This document shows positions 10,564-21,966 of a stretch of DNA of 64,000 bases, piece by piece; position 1 is the first letter of the stretch; each line of letters begins with the position of its first letter. The position numbers were made by a program, and so were the translations under genes. A model generated the notes under the pieces. That model made no database searches. It had not been told where the DNA came from and saw only the letters and a list, made by a program, of their open reading frames with translations. Where the stretch lies: the NCBI RefSeq assembly GCF_964019385.1, contig NC_088655.1:23367576-23431575 (forward strand), given 5' to 3'. The DNA is from Sycon ciliatum. Taxonomy: Eukaryota; Porifera; Calcarea; Leucosolenida; Sycettidae.

Positions 10564-10861
10564 CAGTCGACTCCCGGTATAACGAACACCATGATGCAGG
10601 AGAATTAGTTCTGTATAGCCAAAGTTCGTTATAACAGAAACGCACGCGCACTATACAAGTAGCAAGTCATGACCGACATGTGCCCCATGCCAGTATGACT
10701 GCACTTGGTTTACATTCAGCCCTACAATATTTGTTTCGTTATAAACGAACACTGTTCACGATGAAGGGTCAATTTTGTTGTGTTCCAAACAGGGACATGG
10801 ACAATGGTTCGCTAATCACAAAATTGGCTATATGCGAGTTCGTTATAAGTGGAGTCGACTG
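10564..10861. mobile_element. pogo/Tigger-like MITE
   Basis: Inverted termini begin CAGTCGACTCCCGGTATAAC and end in the reverse complement of a similar sequence (GTTATAAGTGGAGTCGACTG), with GTTCGTTATAA repeated inside. TA dinucleotides flank both sides. CAGT...ACTG ends and TA duplication are typical of the pogo group. The size is 298 bp and it is non-coding. Confidence 0.8.
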
Positions 10862-11548
10862 TACCGTTCAGTGTATCATTGTGCCGTAAAAATTAATGTT
10901 TAATGATAGCTTGCATGCCGTCCATCCGGTATGCTCAGACCGGTAGCAACCAAGAACTTGCTCCAGAAAAGTGCTTTCGGTTAAGAATTGTCCCAACAAA
11001 TTGTTTAGATTAGGTCTTTATAAGGCATAGTAATGGTGAAAATGCAAGACTATGTCCAGTGCATTGCATAGTTATGTGTAATTGGATCGATTGAATTGTC
11101 AAACGCTTCGGCCGGACCGCTAGCAACTATGTCCAAGGTGAATTTGGAGAAAGATTCATCTCAACTTTTCTACATGGTTGTTATGCGATTTCACTACACT
11201 CATATCTCGGTTATCCGAACCCCAAAGTTACGGGCACGTTGGTGTACGGGGGGGGGGGGGGGGGGGTTCAGTGGAGATAAGACTACTCTTTTGTCACTTG
11301 TTGTGGAAATAGTGCTGCCACATGCCGTATCTATGGTCTTTCCCCATCAAAATGTATGTAATTGGCAGTTGCGCATATGTCAATATTACGGGCAGTACCC
11401 GATCCCCGATCCCGGACCGTCTGGATAAACGTGGTATGAGTGTATCGCAGACATATTCAGCATGCAGGAACAACTTTATGGTGTGATGGTCGTGGGTTTG
11501 AATTATTTGACAAGCGCAGTCAATAGGACAAGCCGAGATTTGTGTATA

Positions 11549-11737
11549 CAGTAAAACCTGTGACTAACGACCACCCCTTGGGGCCAGAGAAAGCGGTCTT
11601 TAGTGGCAGGTGGTCCTTGGTTAGAGGGTTGCACAGCACAACCACATATGAATGGGAGACCGTCCGTGCCTGGTGAAGTGGTCTTTAGTAGCAGGTTGGT
11701 CGCTCGTCACAGTGGTCTTTAGTTACAGGTTTCACTG
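11549..11737. mobile_element. TA-flanked MITE (CAGTAAAACCTGT family)
   Basis: The left end CAGTAAAACCTGTGACTAAC pairs with the right end TTAGTTACAGGTTTCACTG as inverted repeats, flanked by TA. The interior repeats GCGGTCTTTAG phrases. Partial relatives occur near 31,207 and 56,850. Confidence 0.75.
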
Positions 11738-11807
11738 TACAGTAAAACCTGTTTTTAGCGACCACCCCACGGTGCAAGCACAAGAGGTCATTAACCCTTT
11801 CAGCACG

Positions 11808-11870
11808 CATCACGTATATGTACGTGATGGTACATGTAACTGGCCCACGGATCACGTATATATACGTGAT
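11808..11870. repeat. Subterminal palindrome pair of piggyBac
   Basis: CATCACGTA-TATG-TACGTGATG (11,808-11,829) and ATCACGTATATATACGTGAT (11,851-11,870) share the ATCACGTA half-site. Their position next to the terminus suggests protein-binding sites; this is inference. Confidence 0.7.
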
Positions 11871-12071
11871 GCGTACAGTGAAAATGAACGTACTCTCGAG
11901 ACATCCGTGGTCGACGGATCTTATCCCTACGTGGACCAGTGACGTGCTGGATGAACGTCGACAGTTCTACGATAGTACTGACGGGCGCACGCGCATGTGC
12001 GGCTATGTACGCCTACATAGATGTCGCGTGCGAAATTATTTGAACAATAGAAATTTTGACAATTTGCTGTC

Positions 12072-12393
12072 ATGGCGCGGCGTCGATATGGTGCAGACGA
12101 TCTCGATCATGTCCTCGACCTTGTCGTACTCGACCCTGACAGTGATGTCGAGCCGACATTGTCTGAAGACGACATCGTTCTGTCGGAGGAAGATGGAGAT
12201 CTGCCTGAAAATCGCGCAGGGTCGCCAGGCGATAGTGAAAATGAATTGGACGACGACGATGTCGTAGGAGACGCCGCGGATGACGATGTAGGTAGCGCCA
12301 GCAGCGACAGTGACGGTGAGAACGAGGGGATATCTGCTAAAACGCATGTGGAAGCAGTCGAAGCACTGGCTGAGGGCGACGATGGAAGTGAAG
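12072..12393 (+). CDS. piggyBac transposase, exon 1
   Basis: The exon begins at ATG with MARRRYGADDLDHV and encodes 107 residues plus one base. This N-terminal part is strongly acidic (repeated DSD, SEDD, EED, DDDD stretches), as is usual for piggyBac transposases, and precedes the catalytic region. It ends at GTCAGT (12,394), phase 1. Joining to 12,714 restores a glycine codon and an open frame into the catalytic exon. Reading on without splicing would end after 31 further codons, at 12,488, and would lack all catalytic residues. Confidence 0.8.
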
Positions 12394-12713
12394 GTCAGTG
12401 TGCGTATGGATCTGAAAATAGTACTCATAATTTCAAATTTTCAAATAATTGTACTAAAAATCTTGTCACTCAGCTGATCGCTCAATGATCATGCACGGAC
12501 ATTTTTCCTCATTCACAATGCATGTAAATGTGTATTGTGTTGCAAATGCTTATCGTTGTGAGTTCCAAATTTGAATTATATTTTTAGTATTCATACACAT
12601 GTACAACTCAATCAGCGGACAGAATTGTACAATGCAAATTATTATAATTATTAGCATTTGTGTGTGACACTGGGAACATCATAGGATTTGTCATGGATAT
12701 TTTGTTACTGCAG

Positions 12714-14227
12714 GTATCTGGGTGAAACAGAATGTGGAACCTAATGTGCCGCCATTTACTGGCCAGCCAGGGATCAAGATGCCTCTCCCGGACGATCCAA
12801 CTCCACTGGACTATGTCAAGCTGTTCTTCACTGCACAATTCTGGGTGATGCTAGTGACGGAGACAAACCGGTTTGCAAGAGCATACATCGACGCTAACGC
12901 TGAAACACTGGCCCGGCGCAGCCTCGCCCGCTCGTGGACACCCGTTACCGTAGCCGAAATGAAAGTGTTCCTGGGCTTGTTCTTGAACATGGGCCTTGTT
13001 CCTAAGCCCGAGCTTGACCACTATTGGAGCACAGATCCCATCATCGCCACACCGTTCTACAGCCGCACGATGCCGCGCGAGCGCTTCACCTCTATCATGA
13101 ACTTTCTGCACTTCATGGACAACGCTGAAGAAGATCCCAACGATAAGCTCTCCAAGATACGGCCTCTTCTGACGTTGCTTCAGGAGCGATTCATGAGCGT
13201 TTACACTCCCAACGAGTACATTTCAATTGACGAGGAACTGGTGGCGTTCAAGGGAAGGATATCATTCCGCCAGTATATTCCGTCGAAGCGAGCACGCTTC
13301 GGGATGAAAATCTATGCGCTCTGCGAAGACAGCGGTTACCTCTTCAATCTGATTGTCTACGTCGGGAAGGACAACGAAACCTTCTGCCCTGAGAAGGTCA
13401 AGGAGCTCGGCGTGTCCGGTGCGGTAGTGCACAAGCTCGTTGAGCCGCTTCTCGGGAAGGGGTATAAGCTGTACGTGGACAACTGGTACACGAGTATCCC
13501 GATAGCCACCTACCTCAAGGGCAACGCAACGGGAGTGTGCGGTACCATTCGCAAGAACCGGATCGGACTACCGAAGCGTATAGCAAATTTCAAGGGGCTA
13601 AAGAAAGGCCACTTTCTGTACCGGAGCGGTGGTGGCATGATGTTTATAAAGTTGCAGGACACGAAGGAGGTGCATTTTCTGTCCACGATGCACAAGGCAA
13701 ACGTAGAGCCAACTGGCAAGCGAGATCGGCAGCGCCGCCCAGTCCGCAAGCTTCGTCTTGTACAGGACTACAACAAGAAGATGGGTGGAGTTGACAAAAA
13801 TGATGAGATGCTGTCGTTCTACACCGCTGCACGCAAGTCCCGGAAGTGGTACAAGAAGCTCGCCGTGCATCTGATTGAGCAAGCACTCCTGAACGCGTAT
13901 ATCCTGCACAGGAAGTCAAACCGCATGACGCACTTCGACTTTGTGAAGCGCGCCCTGAAAGCCCTCATCGCCGAAGGCAAGGCGGAGATGGTAGCTCACG
14001 CGGAAGCAGCTGCTGCAGCAACTGGTGGAGCCACAGGCACGAAGCGCATGGACAGCCACTTCCTCCGCTACATCCCGGCAACCGAGAAAAAGGCTAATCC
14101 GCAGAAACAGTGTGTTGTCTGCTACGGCAAGGGTAACCGGAAGGATGTCCGCACCATGTGCGCTGATTGCCTCGGGAATCCTGGGTACTGCATTCCGTGT
14201 TTCGAGGAGTCTCACCGAGGGAAATAG
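12714..14227 (+). CDS. piggyBac transposase, exon 2 (catalytic)
   Basis: The exon follows a TACTGCAG acceptor (12,713) and adds 503 residues, for a spliced protein of about 611. PiggyBac transposases cut and paste DNA at TTAA without leaving footprints. The DDD catalytic residues can be placed in SIDEELVAFKGR (D at about 280), LYVDNWYTS (D at about 363) and GGVDKNDEM (D at about 468 and 471). The C-terminus has the cysteine-rich DNA-binding domain (CVVCYGKG ... MCADC ... YCIPCFEESH). The frame is intact through the stop after HRGK. The gene lies in the host gene's sense orientation within an intron. Confidence 0.93.
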
Positions 14228-15013
14228 AGCTGTACTCGCTTGTGTCAGGGGTGTTCAGGTCTGGGCACCGCTTGAGGATCGTGGCAGGCTTTATGTAGTT
14301 GCTAGCTACCTGCTAGTTCACTGTAGTGGTATTGCAGCGCTCAGCTACTTTGTGTGAGCTGCATTCAATAATTTGTATGAGCTACATTCTATAATTTGTG
14401 TGTGTGTGTGTGGGCGCGCACTCGCGCGCGCCCTCGGGTGCGCTTTCATGCATGTGTCCAATAGAGTACATGAGTGTACGGGTGAATGTGAGTGCGAGAA
14501 TTGCATGGCTGGATAGGTCTGTATAGGTGTGAATATGTGCATGCCTCTGCCGGTGTCTGTTCGGCAAGAACCTGTTGCCTAGCCATTCGTAATGCATTCA
14601 GTGTTTCGAGGAGTCTTACCGAGGGAAATAGAGCTGTACTCGCTCGTGTCAGGGGTGTTCAGGTCTGGTCACCGCTTGAGGATCGTGGCAGGCTTTATGT
14701 AGTTGCTAAGCTACCTGCTAGTTCACTGTAGTGGTATTGCAGCGCTCAGCTACTTTGTGTGAGCTGCATTCAATAATTTATGTGAGCTACATTCTATAAT
14801 TTGTGTGTGTGTGTGTGGAGGGGGGGGGGGGGGGCGCACGCGCGCGCGCGTGCGCACGGGTGCGCTTTCATACATGTGTCCAATAGAGTACATGAGTGTA
14901 CGGGTGAATGTGAATGCGAGAATTGCATGGCTGGATAGATCTGTATGGTTGTGAATATGTGCATGTCTCTGCCGGTGTCTGTTCGGCAAGAACCTGTTGC
15001 CTAGCTATTCGTA
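14197..15013 (+). repeat. Tandem 404-bp duplication inside piggyBac
   Basis: The sequence starting GTGTTTCGAGGAGTCT at 14,197, which holds the last codons of the transposase, recurs at 14,601 with few differences. Both copies continue through GGCACCGCTTGAGG-type sequence, a GT/GC microsatellite and CCGGTGTCTGTTCGGCAAG. The second copy duplicates the terminal codons but is not translated. Confidence 0.85.
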
Positions 15014-16975
15014 TGCACATTGAATAGTTCCTGACGCCCCTCAGCTGGTTTCAGCAAACATGACCATATTTGGTCATCATCTACTCAAGAACAAAACCGT
15101 AATTATGTCAAACCTAGTTCTTACCATCATATCCACCTGGCCATTCTAGTATAAATGAGCTGCATGCTCTGGTACGTTCAACCCGTGTTTATGCGAAAAT
15201 TCATCAAAAATACGTATATTTTGTACTCGTTTTACTGGCTTCTATTGACCAAATATGGAATTTTGTGTTTGGAATTGTTCTCACTGAAACCTATGCATTC
15301 CGCAGAAAAAATTGTGAGTGAATAGGACTACTTTTGGAAAATCACGAAAATCACTGGTTTTGGCTCCGCGGGTCAGTTACACACCCTGGCCGTGCTGAAA
15401 GGGTTAAGGCCAGGTGGTCTTTGGAACCAGGTCCCATACGGGTGTAGAGCATAAAATACTTTCTGTAGGCAAAGCACACCTCGCTCCAGTGCATGCAGCG
15501 CATCCTGCACTGTCACTTGTCACTTCTGTTGACTACATGCACATGCAGCGCGCACTTCGACCCTGTTGCTGTCAAACCTGACAGCCAAGATGGCACTTGG
15601 TACACAAAAAAAGTCGGTCGCTGGTCGTGCAAGACAGGTGGTCGCTGTATCCAGTGCAGTTTCTGTGTAGAACAGTCCGTGCATGGAAAAAAAAGCGGTC
15701 GTATAAAGCAGGTGGTCGGTAAACCCAGAGGTTTAACTGTACTTTGTTCATGTAGTATAAAATGGTGGAGACAATGTGCAATGGAACGATGAAAGTACGA
15801 AGAAAGAGTGTAGAGAACAATAACACTGTTTTTTCCTACTTTCCTCGTTTTCTTGCATATTGTCTCCACCATTTTACACTGCATGAATAAAGAATACCGC
15901 GAGCTCCCACGTAGGGAGCAACACACCCTTGAATAGTACACGTTAATGTTGATTCAGCTTGTCCTAATTATACGGTAATCTGTTTTTCCCTCCTCGCCTC
16001 GCATACCGCATTGCTTGCATACAACAACAGTACTTCTCAGCCATGCATAGAGATACCCCCCCCCCCCCCCCCTCTCCAGCATCAAAACACCCAATAAAGG
16101 CCAGCCAATGAGCAGATACGATAGTATCAGTTCCCTTATAGCCGACCAGTATTGGGCCACTTTGAGTGCGGCAGACATGTTTACTGTACTTTAACTATGA
16201 ACATTTAGATGTATTTGCTATAAATTAATCCTTGGTTCTCCATTCGAGTCTATCCATGCACACTTAATGAGCCATCCTTATCTATACCTCGAAACGATCG
16301 TCGTACAAAACTGCTGCTTTTTACTGCTGCTTGTTGTCCATATAAGTTGTCATTGTCGAAGTACAGTACTGTTTTACTGCGGCGTTTGATTTTGCATGAT
16401 TCTTTGTCTTTAGAGCCACGCAATTTGTGTGGTATGTTGCCTTGCATCCTTGAATTGTGGTTTGGCCGTATTGTCCAGTGGTCTTGCCAGTATCGTCGTC
16501 GACATACATGTATATCCGTCAATGTCTTTCACAGCTGAGACTTTCAGCTTGTGCCTGTCTTGGTGGCGCTCGCCTTCCCCCCCCCCCCCCCCTACTTTAT
16601 TAGTAGAACTTAGAAGTAAGAACCAGGTTTTGGCTAGGCTGTCGGAGTGCGCATCCAAGACGTGCTTGAGCTGATTGGCATTTGTTGTAGAACGTCAATA
16701 CCGTGTGTCAGTGTCGTGCAATGCTGTAATTAGTGCATGGGCTGATTGTCAACTACCTGGTGGTGTTAGTGGACATTTTAGTGTAACTTTTAGTTCCTTG
16801 GTCCTTTTCTTTGCTATAAATTTATCCTTGGCTCTCCATCCAAGTCCATCCTTGAGTATTCTGGTGTACGCCCAATAAAATGTGAGAGGAAATTGTCATG
16901 CCTTAATCTAAAAGTCTATGGCGAGGGAATGATCGCTGTGTTTCTTTCTTCTTTTCTTTGTCTGTGACTCTGTAG

Positions 16976-17260
16976 TTCCGCCCACTGCCACAATCTCAGC
17001 CAATCCTAATACTATCAGGCCAACACAATACAGTAACATAATTTTGACCTGCAGTGCGTCAGGAGGAGGTACTGCTTCAACGTATACATATTCCTGGTCG
17101 GGCCCAGGCATCACGGCGAGTATTGCCACACCTTCACTATCGTTGACGAATCTGAGTTACACAGGAGTGGCTGCAATGTACACATGCACAGTAACCGATG
17201 ACACGATTGTAGACAAGACACAACAAAATGCTACGGCTACCTACACGTTCACTGTACAAG
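16976..17260 (+). CDS. Ig-like domain exon (Ig-4, module A copy 1)
   Basis: The exon encodes 95 residues of an Ig-like domain beginning PPTATISANP. Core residues are C in ILTCSAS, W in YSWSGPG and C in AMYTCTVTDD, ending YTFTVQ. The acceptor is CTGTAG ending at 16,975 and the donor is GTGAGA at 17,261, both phase 1. It is the first exon of a six-domain module (Ig, EGF-Ca, EGF, WSC, Ig, Ig) that is repeated from 35,373. The paralogous exon there has the same length, and the intron bases before the acceptor (GTGACTCTG) are also conserved. Confidence 0.88.
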
Positions 17261-18196
17261 GTGAGAGCATTGTTTTACTTCTTTCATCATGACTATTGTA
17301 GTGACTACACAGTCACCAGCACACTCAGCCCATTACCACTAGCATGTCTGGTTTAGACAAAGAACTATGAAACTAAAGATGAAAGCCAAGAAATCAATAT
17401 AATGATATGCCAGAGACGCAAAATGACTAGGCCATTCGGGGCTCCAGGTAGGCCCAGTTAGGGGCACCCGGTCACGCACTCTGGATGTGTGGGTAACCCC
17501 ATACGCGTAATGTGTATACTCTTCGATGAAGCGCCGTGCTGGCTGGCCACGATTGTGACGAATTGGTCGGTCTGGCTCGGCTGCATTTGGCTGGACATTA
17601 CACATAATTATGGTCATCAGTGTCGACCAGTGGTGCTGACGGTTGCTGGATCAAATGGTGACGATTCCTTTGAAGCGTTGCTCCAGAAGACCCGGTGCAG
17701 GCATAAGGCAGCAATCTCTCCTCCTCTTCTCCTCCATGCGCACTCAAGTACCCATAGCCCTTTTGGTTGTTTGGGATTTTGTGTGTGTGCAATGGCTACT
17801 GAGAGTAGCAACGTGTCAGCTGAGAGCGCATGGCGGAGAAGAGGAGGAGAGATTCTTGCATTCTTTCATGATACGCACATCTTGTTTCAACTATAATAAT
17901 TATTATACTTTTTGAGACGAAAAGTATTATCGCCAGGAAAAAGCCGTCTTATGTTACACTTTGTGGAACATTCACCACAATGCACTGGACGATCGAATTG
18001 ATCTAGGAAAAATAAATGAGGCAGGGTGCAACAATGACAGGGAACACGGCGTTTGATTATACGCATTTGTATCGGTCTTTTCTAGATGTTTGTAGGAACA
18101 TTCACCCTTTGGTTCGCGCTGTACAAGTGTTGATGGCATCCTGCCGATGACTTCAAACAGCCGTAACTCAATCTAATAATAATTATTATTACACTA

Positions 18197-18678
18197 CAGT
18201 CAGACCTCGCTTATCCGATCCTCGTTTATCCGGATCCCTCGCCGTCCGGAAGAAACTCGCTGGTTACCGATGTGCAGCAAATGTAATGCATACAACATAA
18301 CCGGACCTCGCGATCCGCATACCGGTGCATGATTTTGTGTACAAACTGGTTAAAATGTGCACAAAAAGCTTCATCGTATCCGGTTGCATATGGATTGCAG
18401 TAGCTAGAATCAGGAAGTTGTACAGGCAAATGAGGTCCTTGACCTGCTGGGTGCCTGTGGACAGCACTCAGTTGCATGCACTTGTCATTTTTCTCGGTTG
18501 TTTTACATACTGTGCACGCTAGTTGTACTGCATAGGACCCGTCTACATGTATGTACGATGTCACTGCTTTTGACATGCCACATGCATATACAGTATGTGT
18601 GTTCAGTTATCCGGTTCCCTCGCCTATCCGGATATTTTTGTGGAAAACAGATGTGTGCGGTTAAGCGAGGTCTGACTG
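18197..18678. mobile_element. pogo-like MITE
   Basis: CAGTCAGACCTCGCTTATCC at the left pairs with GGTTAAGCGAGGTCTGACTG at the right, with TA on both flanks. Further copies of the TATCCGG phrase lie inside near both ends. It is 482 bp and non-coding. Confidence 0.85.
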
Positions 18679-18912
18679 TATCATGAAAATCAAAGTATGT
18701 GGGTTGTAGCGGAAATCCTTATCTTTCCGTTGATGAAATCCTTTTCACAATAACTCCAAAGGTTGTCGAGATATTACACTCGAAAATTCGCTGACAGCAC
18801 TTTTCTTACTCCGAGCACATTTTCCGGTATGAAACAGGAAATTCCTCTTGTTCCCAAGTACAAGTCATCAAAATATAACTCTATTGTTTTTGGATGGTGA
18901 GCCAATTAAATT

Positions 18913-19033
18913 ATAGTGAAAAAGGAGAAGGACAAAATGTTACGAGTTATGACTAACTGTCCAACAATAAGATCTGGTTACGTTGGTGGGCAGTTAGTCT
19001 TAACTCGTAACATTTTATCCTTCTCCTTTCTCT
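18913..19033. repeat. Palindromic repeat (AACTCGTAACATTTT family)
   Basis: The left arm (GGAGAAGGACAAAATGTTAC, then GAGTTATGACTAACTG) is the inverted complement of the right arm (CAGTTAGTCTTAACTCGTAA ... TCCTTCTCC) around a loop of about 30 bp. A fragment of the same right arm lies near 20,137-20,168 and a related palindrome at 31,957-32,045. Confidence 0.7.
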
Positions 19034-19240
19034 ATTGTCTTTCTTCGATTGCAAGAATTGAGGGCCCATTGGAAAGCTGAGAGGACAAGCATTCCAACAA
19101 TGTGTCGTTTGATATTGCGCAAGGAAGAATCAATGAGCACTGAAGAGTGAAATACGGACATGATGAATTTTTTTACAATGCGTGATGGAGCACGGCGATG
19201 GATGCGCGATGAGCACGGCGATCGTGGACTTCCCCGATGA
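19020..19240 (-). mobile_element. Diverged interior of a TTAA-family element
   Basis: Read in reverse, the segment matches the inner part of the TTAA element at 30,400-31,057: GATTCTTCCTTGCGCAATATC, CAAACGACACATTGTTGGAA and CTCAGCTTTCCAATGGGCCC correspond to phrases at 30,875-30,945. Termini were not recognised. Confidence 0.5.
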
Positions 19241-20219
19241 ATCATGGTTGCCTTCGCGCATGGGAAACGGATACAAATTGACCCGCTTGACTTTGAATCA
19301 TCGTTCTATGTTGAGTAAATTTTCAGAACCAATGTAATTTGGTGATGTGGCTACAGAACCTGGCTCAGACGCAATAGGGCGGCTCTCAAAAGGAATGAAA
19401 GCAATTCTGTAGCTCATGTTAGGTATATAGTGGCAATATTCGGAGAGAGGAGATCTATAGCTTTCCAAAGAGACCCAAGACGAAGAAAGCTGTAGTTTTC
19501 ATATTATTTTCACTCACCAAAGGCTGAATTTCTTCATTTGGTCTCATCGATGAGCTACAAATCTCCTTTCTCGCAATTATGCAACTAGATGCCCAACAGG
19601 AGCAACAGAATTGCTTTTATTCCATTTGAGAGCTGCCCTATTGCTGCCCTCTTGTGCCTCAATGAGATGCTGTACCCACATTGACAATTTTCTTCGGTTA
19701 AAGAGTGTGGAACTCCTCTTGGGTTGGCCGACGGCGGATTTTTTCGTTGACGTCACCTTTTCTGGAGATCAGGAATCGTACCGTACGAGGCATAACCTGC
19801 GAGTGTATGGCCGCGTGAACTCGGCAGGGTTCACTTAACTTGCAATGCAAGTACAGTAAAATGCTACACAAGGGAGAATATGATAAGAAATAAAATGTTT
19901 TGAAGGCGGCAAACACGAACTCGCGAAGAAAGTCGTCTTCAAGCACATGCTTCATGCGTGCTTTCTTCTGTATGCGGCATAGGTTCAGGAAATGGTGATG
20001 TCAACAAAAAATCTGCCGTGCACCTTACCATTACTGTCCACCAATTTAACCAGATCATATGCAGTGGGGTAGTGCGACAACATGGCACAGAACTGACAAG
20101 CAGACCGTATATGATCTGGTTACAGTGGGGGACTGTTAGTCATAACTCGTAACATTTTAGTCCTCCCTTTTATCCGCGATTATATTGGCTCAACATGTGA
20201 GTTGAATTAATAATAATTA

Positions 20220-20543
20220 CCGTATGTCCGCACCTTTAAAGCCATGGCGGTATCGTTATTGGATTATAAAGCCAGTCTCAGTTATAAAGCCATGGGCTTC
20301 ATAAAATTAATGAAATGACGTTGAAGTACGCTTTGTAAAATGAAGGAGTAAATACTATGCTAACAAACATACAGCCCAGCAGGAAGGGTGAACAAGTGGA
20401 TTTAGATTGAAATTTCTGTGTGGTTTTTGACTTTTATGGCATGCCATAGTGGGTGAGTCATTTTGCTTATAAAATATCTAGGAAAGCGAAAAGCAGCGGT
20501 GTTTCGAATATAAGGTAATGGCTTTAAAGGCGCCGACATACGG
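20220..20543. mobile_element. TA-flanked MITE (CCGTATGTCCG family), copy 1
   Basis: The left end CCGTATGTCCGCACCTTTAA and right end TTTAAAGGCGCCGACATACGG are inverted repeats flanked by TA. It is 324 bp and non-coding. A second copy lies at 34,105-34,408 in opposite orientation. Confidence 0.85.
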
Positions 20544-21152
20544 TATTATTATCATTGCCTATCCTTGTTGGTATCAGGGTAATGAACAAATCAGATTCGG
20601 TAGCTTTCACTCAGTCCTTCCAAAGCGGGAGTAATGGAAGAAAAAAGAAGCAGGAAAAAGGTCCTCTTTTCTTCTTATAAATTATTCCTTGGCTCTCCAC
20701 CCGAGTCTAACCATAGAAAAGTACACATTGATCCTCGGTACAAAACAACCCAAACACACTGTATTCAGAAATGGTCCATAATTGTTGAATACACGAACCC
20801 CGCCCGGTAGACTGTCTCGCAGGTATGGATTGCAAGCTCTTTTGTGGTGCATGTTTCCAATGCTGTTAGAAGAGTTACGGTCTGACGGGCAAGTGGGTCC
20901 CTTTTCCGTCCATGCCAGTATGCTGTTCCAGTGCGTACGTCCAAGCCTGCCGCAGCCTCCAGGAACTATGCCTACTTCATCACTCGCTGTCCAGTGCAAG
21001 AGTGCAAACAAGCAAACAAAAGTCCCTTTTGGTGCCACCACAACCTGGTGTGCACTTGCTTGAGCATATCACCGGCATGTGCACTTCTAGGCATTCATGC
21101 CATAATGCTTTGTGTTGCGCCTGTCTTTGTGCATATTTACCACCCTGTGAAG

Positions 21153-21299
21153 ATGTGAACGAGTGCACGCTATCATCTGCTGACGGGAATGTTCACAATT
21201 GCAATGACAACGCAACATGTACTAACACTGCCGGCGCACACACCTGTGCATGCAACGCAGGCTACACGGGCACTGGCGTTGACGCAGATGGCTGCACAA
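21153..21299 (+). CDS. Calcium-binding EGF-like exon (EGF-Ca-1)
   Basis: The exon encodes 49 residues of a cbEGF domain. The start DVNEC is completed by the last base of the preceding exon (codon G|AT), and the six cysteines occur in NEC, HNC, ATC, HTC, CAC and DGC, with the N-x-N-T-x-G-A-H-T-C region typical of the hydroxylation/calcium-binding consensus. The acceptor is TGTGAAG ending at 21,152, preceded by a poor pyrimidine tract, and the donor is GTAAGT at 21,300. Both introns are phase 1. The paralogue is at 38,139. Confidence 0.87.
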
Positions 21300-21966
21300 G
21301 TAAGTAGCCACGCCCTATTCGTGTATAGTGACAGATGGTTCGCACACGCGCGTACGAGCACACCCCCCCCCCCCCCCACACACACACACAGAACAAGAGC
21401 TGTATCAGGGTTCTAGCCAAAGGGGTGTAGAGGGGCGCAGCGCCCCCCCCCCCCCCTACTCTGTTTGAGCACCCCCCTGTGAAAAGCGCCCGCCCCCTAC
21501 TCATTTTCCGATTTTCGTGTTTTTCATGCAATTCAACGAAAATGCAGCCGAACGTCACTATTAGATGGTTTATAAAGGCACATTTGTCTGGGGCTGAGTC
21601 GGGGATTCGGCCCATACGTTGCATTTGGCGTGGCAAGACAGTATTGGAAAGTGGAAAAATGGGATTTATGGTAACTGTTTCCCATGCCCCCCCCCCCCCC
21701 CCCGCCCCCCCCCCCCCTACTATTTTACCTGGCTAGAACCCTGTGCATGATCCCTCGAATTTTCCTGGTTTCGTCTCCCTGTATTTTCTGTTTCTTTATT
21801 GTCCTGAATGGCACGAGCGAAGTTTGCAAACCCACTTACATTGCGAAGGGGCTAATAATAAAATATAATAATACCTGTACTTGGATTATGGAGTGGATGG
21901 TGGCTGCCCAGCTTGTGCTGAAAGTATGCTGTAAATATATATTCACCAAATCAGTGTGCGTACATT

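Larger units (their letters stand above)
11795..15403 (+). mobile_element. Complete piggyBac DNA transposon
   Basis: Perfect 13-bp inverted termini (CCCTTTCAGCACG and its reverse complement) are flanked by TTAA at 11,791-11,794 and 15,404-15,407. Two palindromes lie just inside the left end (11,808-11,829 with a 4-base spacer, and a perfect 20-mer at 11,851-11,870). It carries one intact two-exon transposase gene and, behind it, a tandem duplication of about 404 bp. Intact ends, open frame and TTAA duplication point to a young copy; whether it is active cannot be told from sequence alone. Confidence 0.92.
11740..15739. mobile_element. Second CAGTAAAACCTGT MITE, split by piggyBac
   Basis: The left part (11,740-11,790) starts CAGTAAAACCTGTTTTTAGC directly after the TA shared with the preceding MITE. 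The right part (15,408-15,739) ends GTAAACCCAGAGGTTTAACTG and then TA. A piggyBac element lies between them at a TTAA. Without it this copy would be about 390 bp. The nesting shows the piggyBac is the younger insertion. Confidence 0.75.
10394..16975 (+). other. Large intron Ig-3 to Ig-4
   Basis: This 6.6-kb intron contains a pogo-like MITE (10,564-10,861), two abutting TA-flanked MITEs starting at 11,549 and 11,740, and a complete piggyBac element inserted into the second. From 15,742 to 16,975 I see poly-C runs of 17 and 16 and short shadow ORFs but no gene; 10,862-11,546 has a 19-G run and nothing else recognised. Confidence 0.7.
17261..21152 (+). other. Intron Ig-4 to EGF-Ca-1
   Basis: This holds a pogo-like MITE (18,197-18,678), a palindromic repeat (18,913-19,033), diverged TTAA-family interior sequence (19,020-19,240) and a CCGTATGTCCG MITE (20,220-20,543). 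The stretches 17,300-18,190 and 19,250-20,200 show no recognisable gene. Confidence 0.65.

Noticed and set aside
12394-12488. Reading through the piggyBac intron as an unspliced short protein
   Set aside because: It would stop before the catalytic region; the GTCAGT donor and TACTGCAG acceptor join in frame to the catalytic exon.
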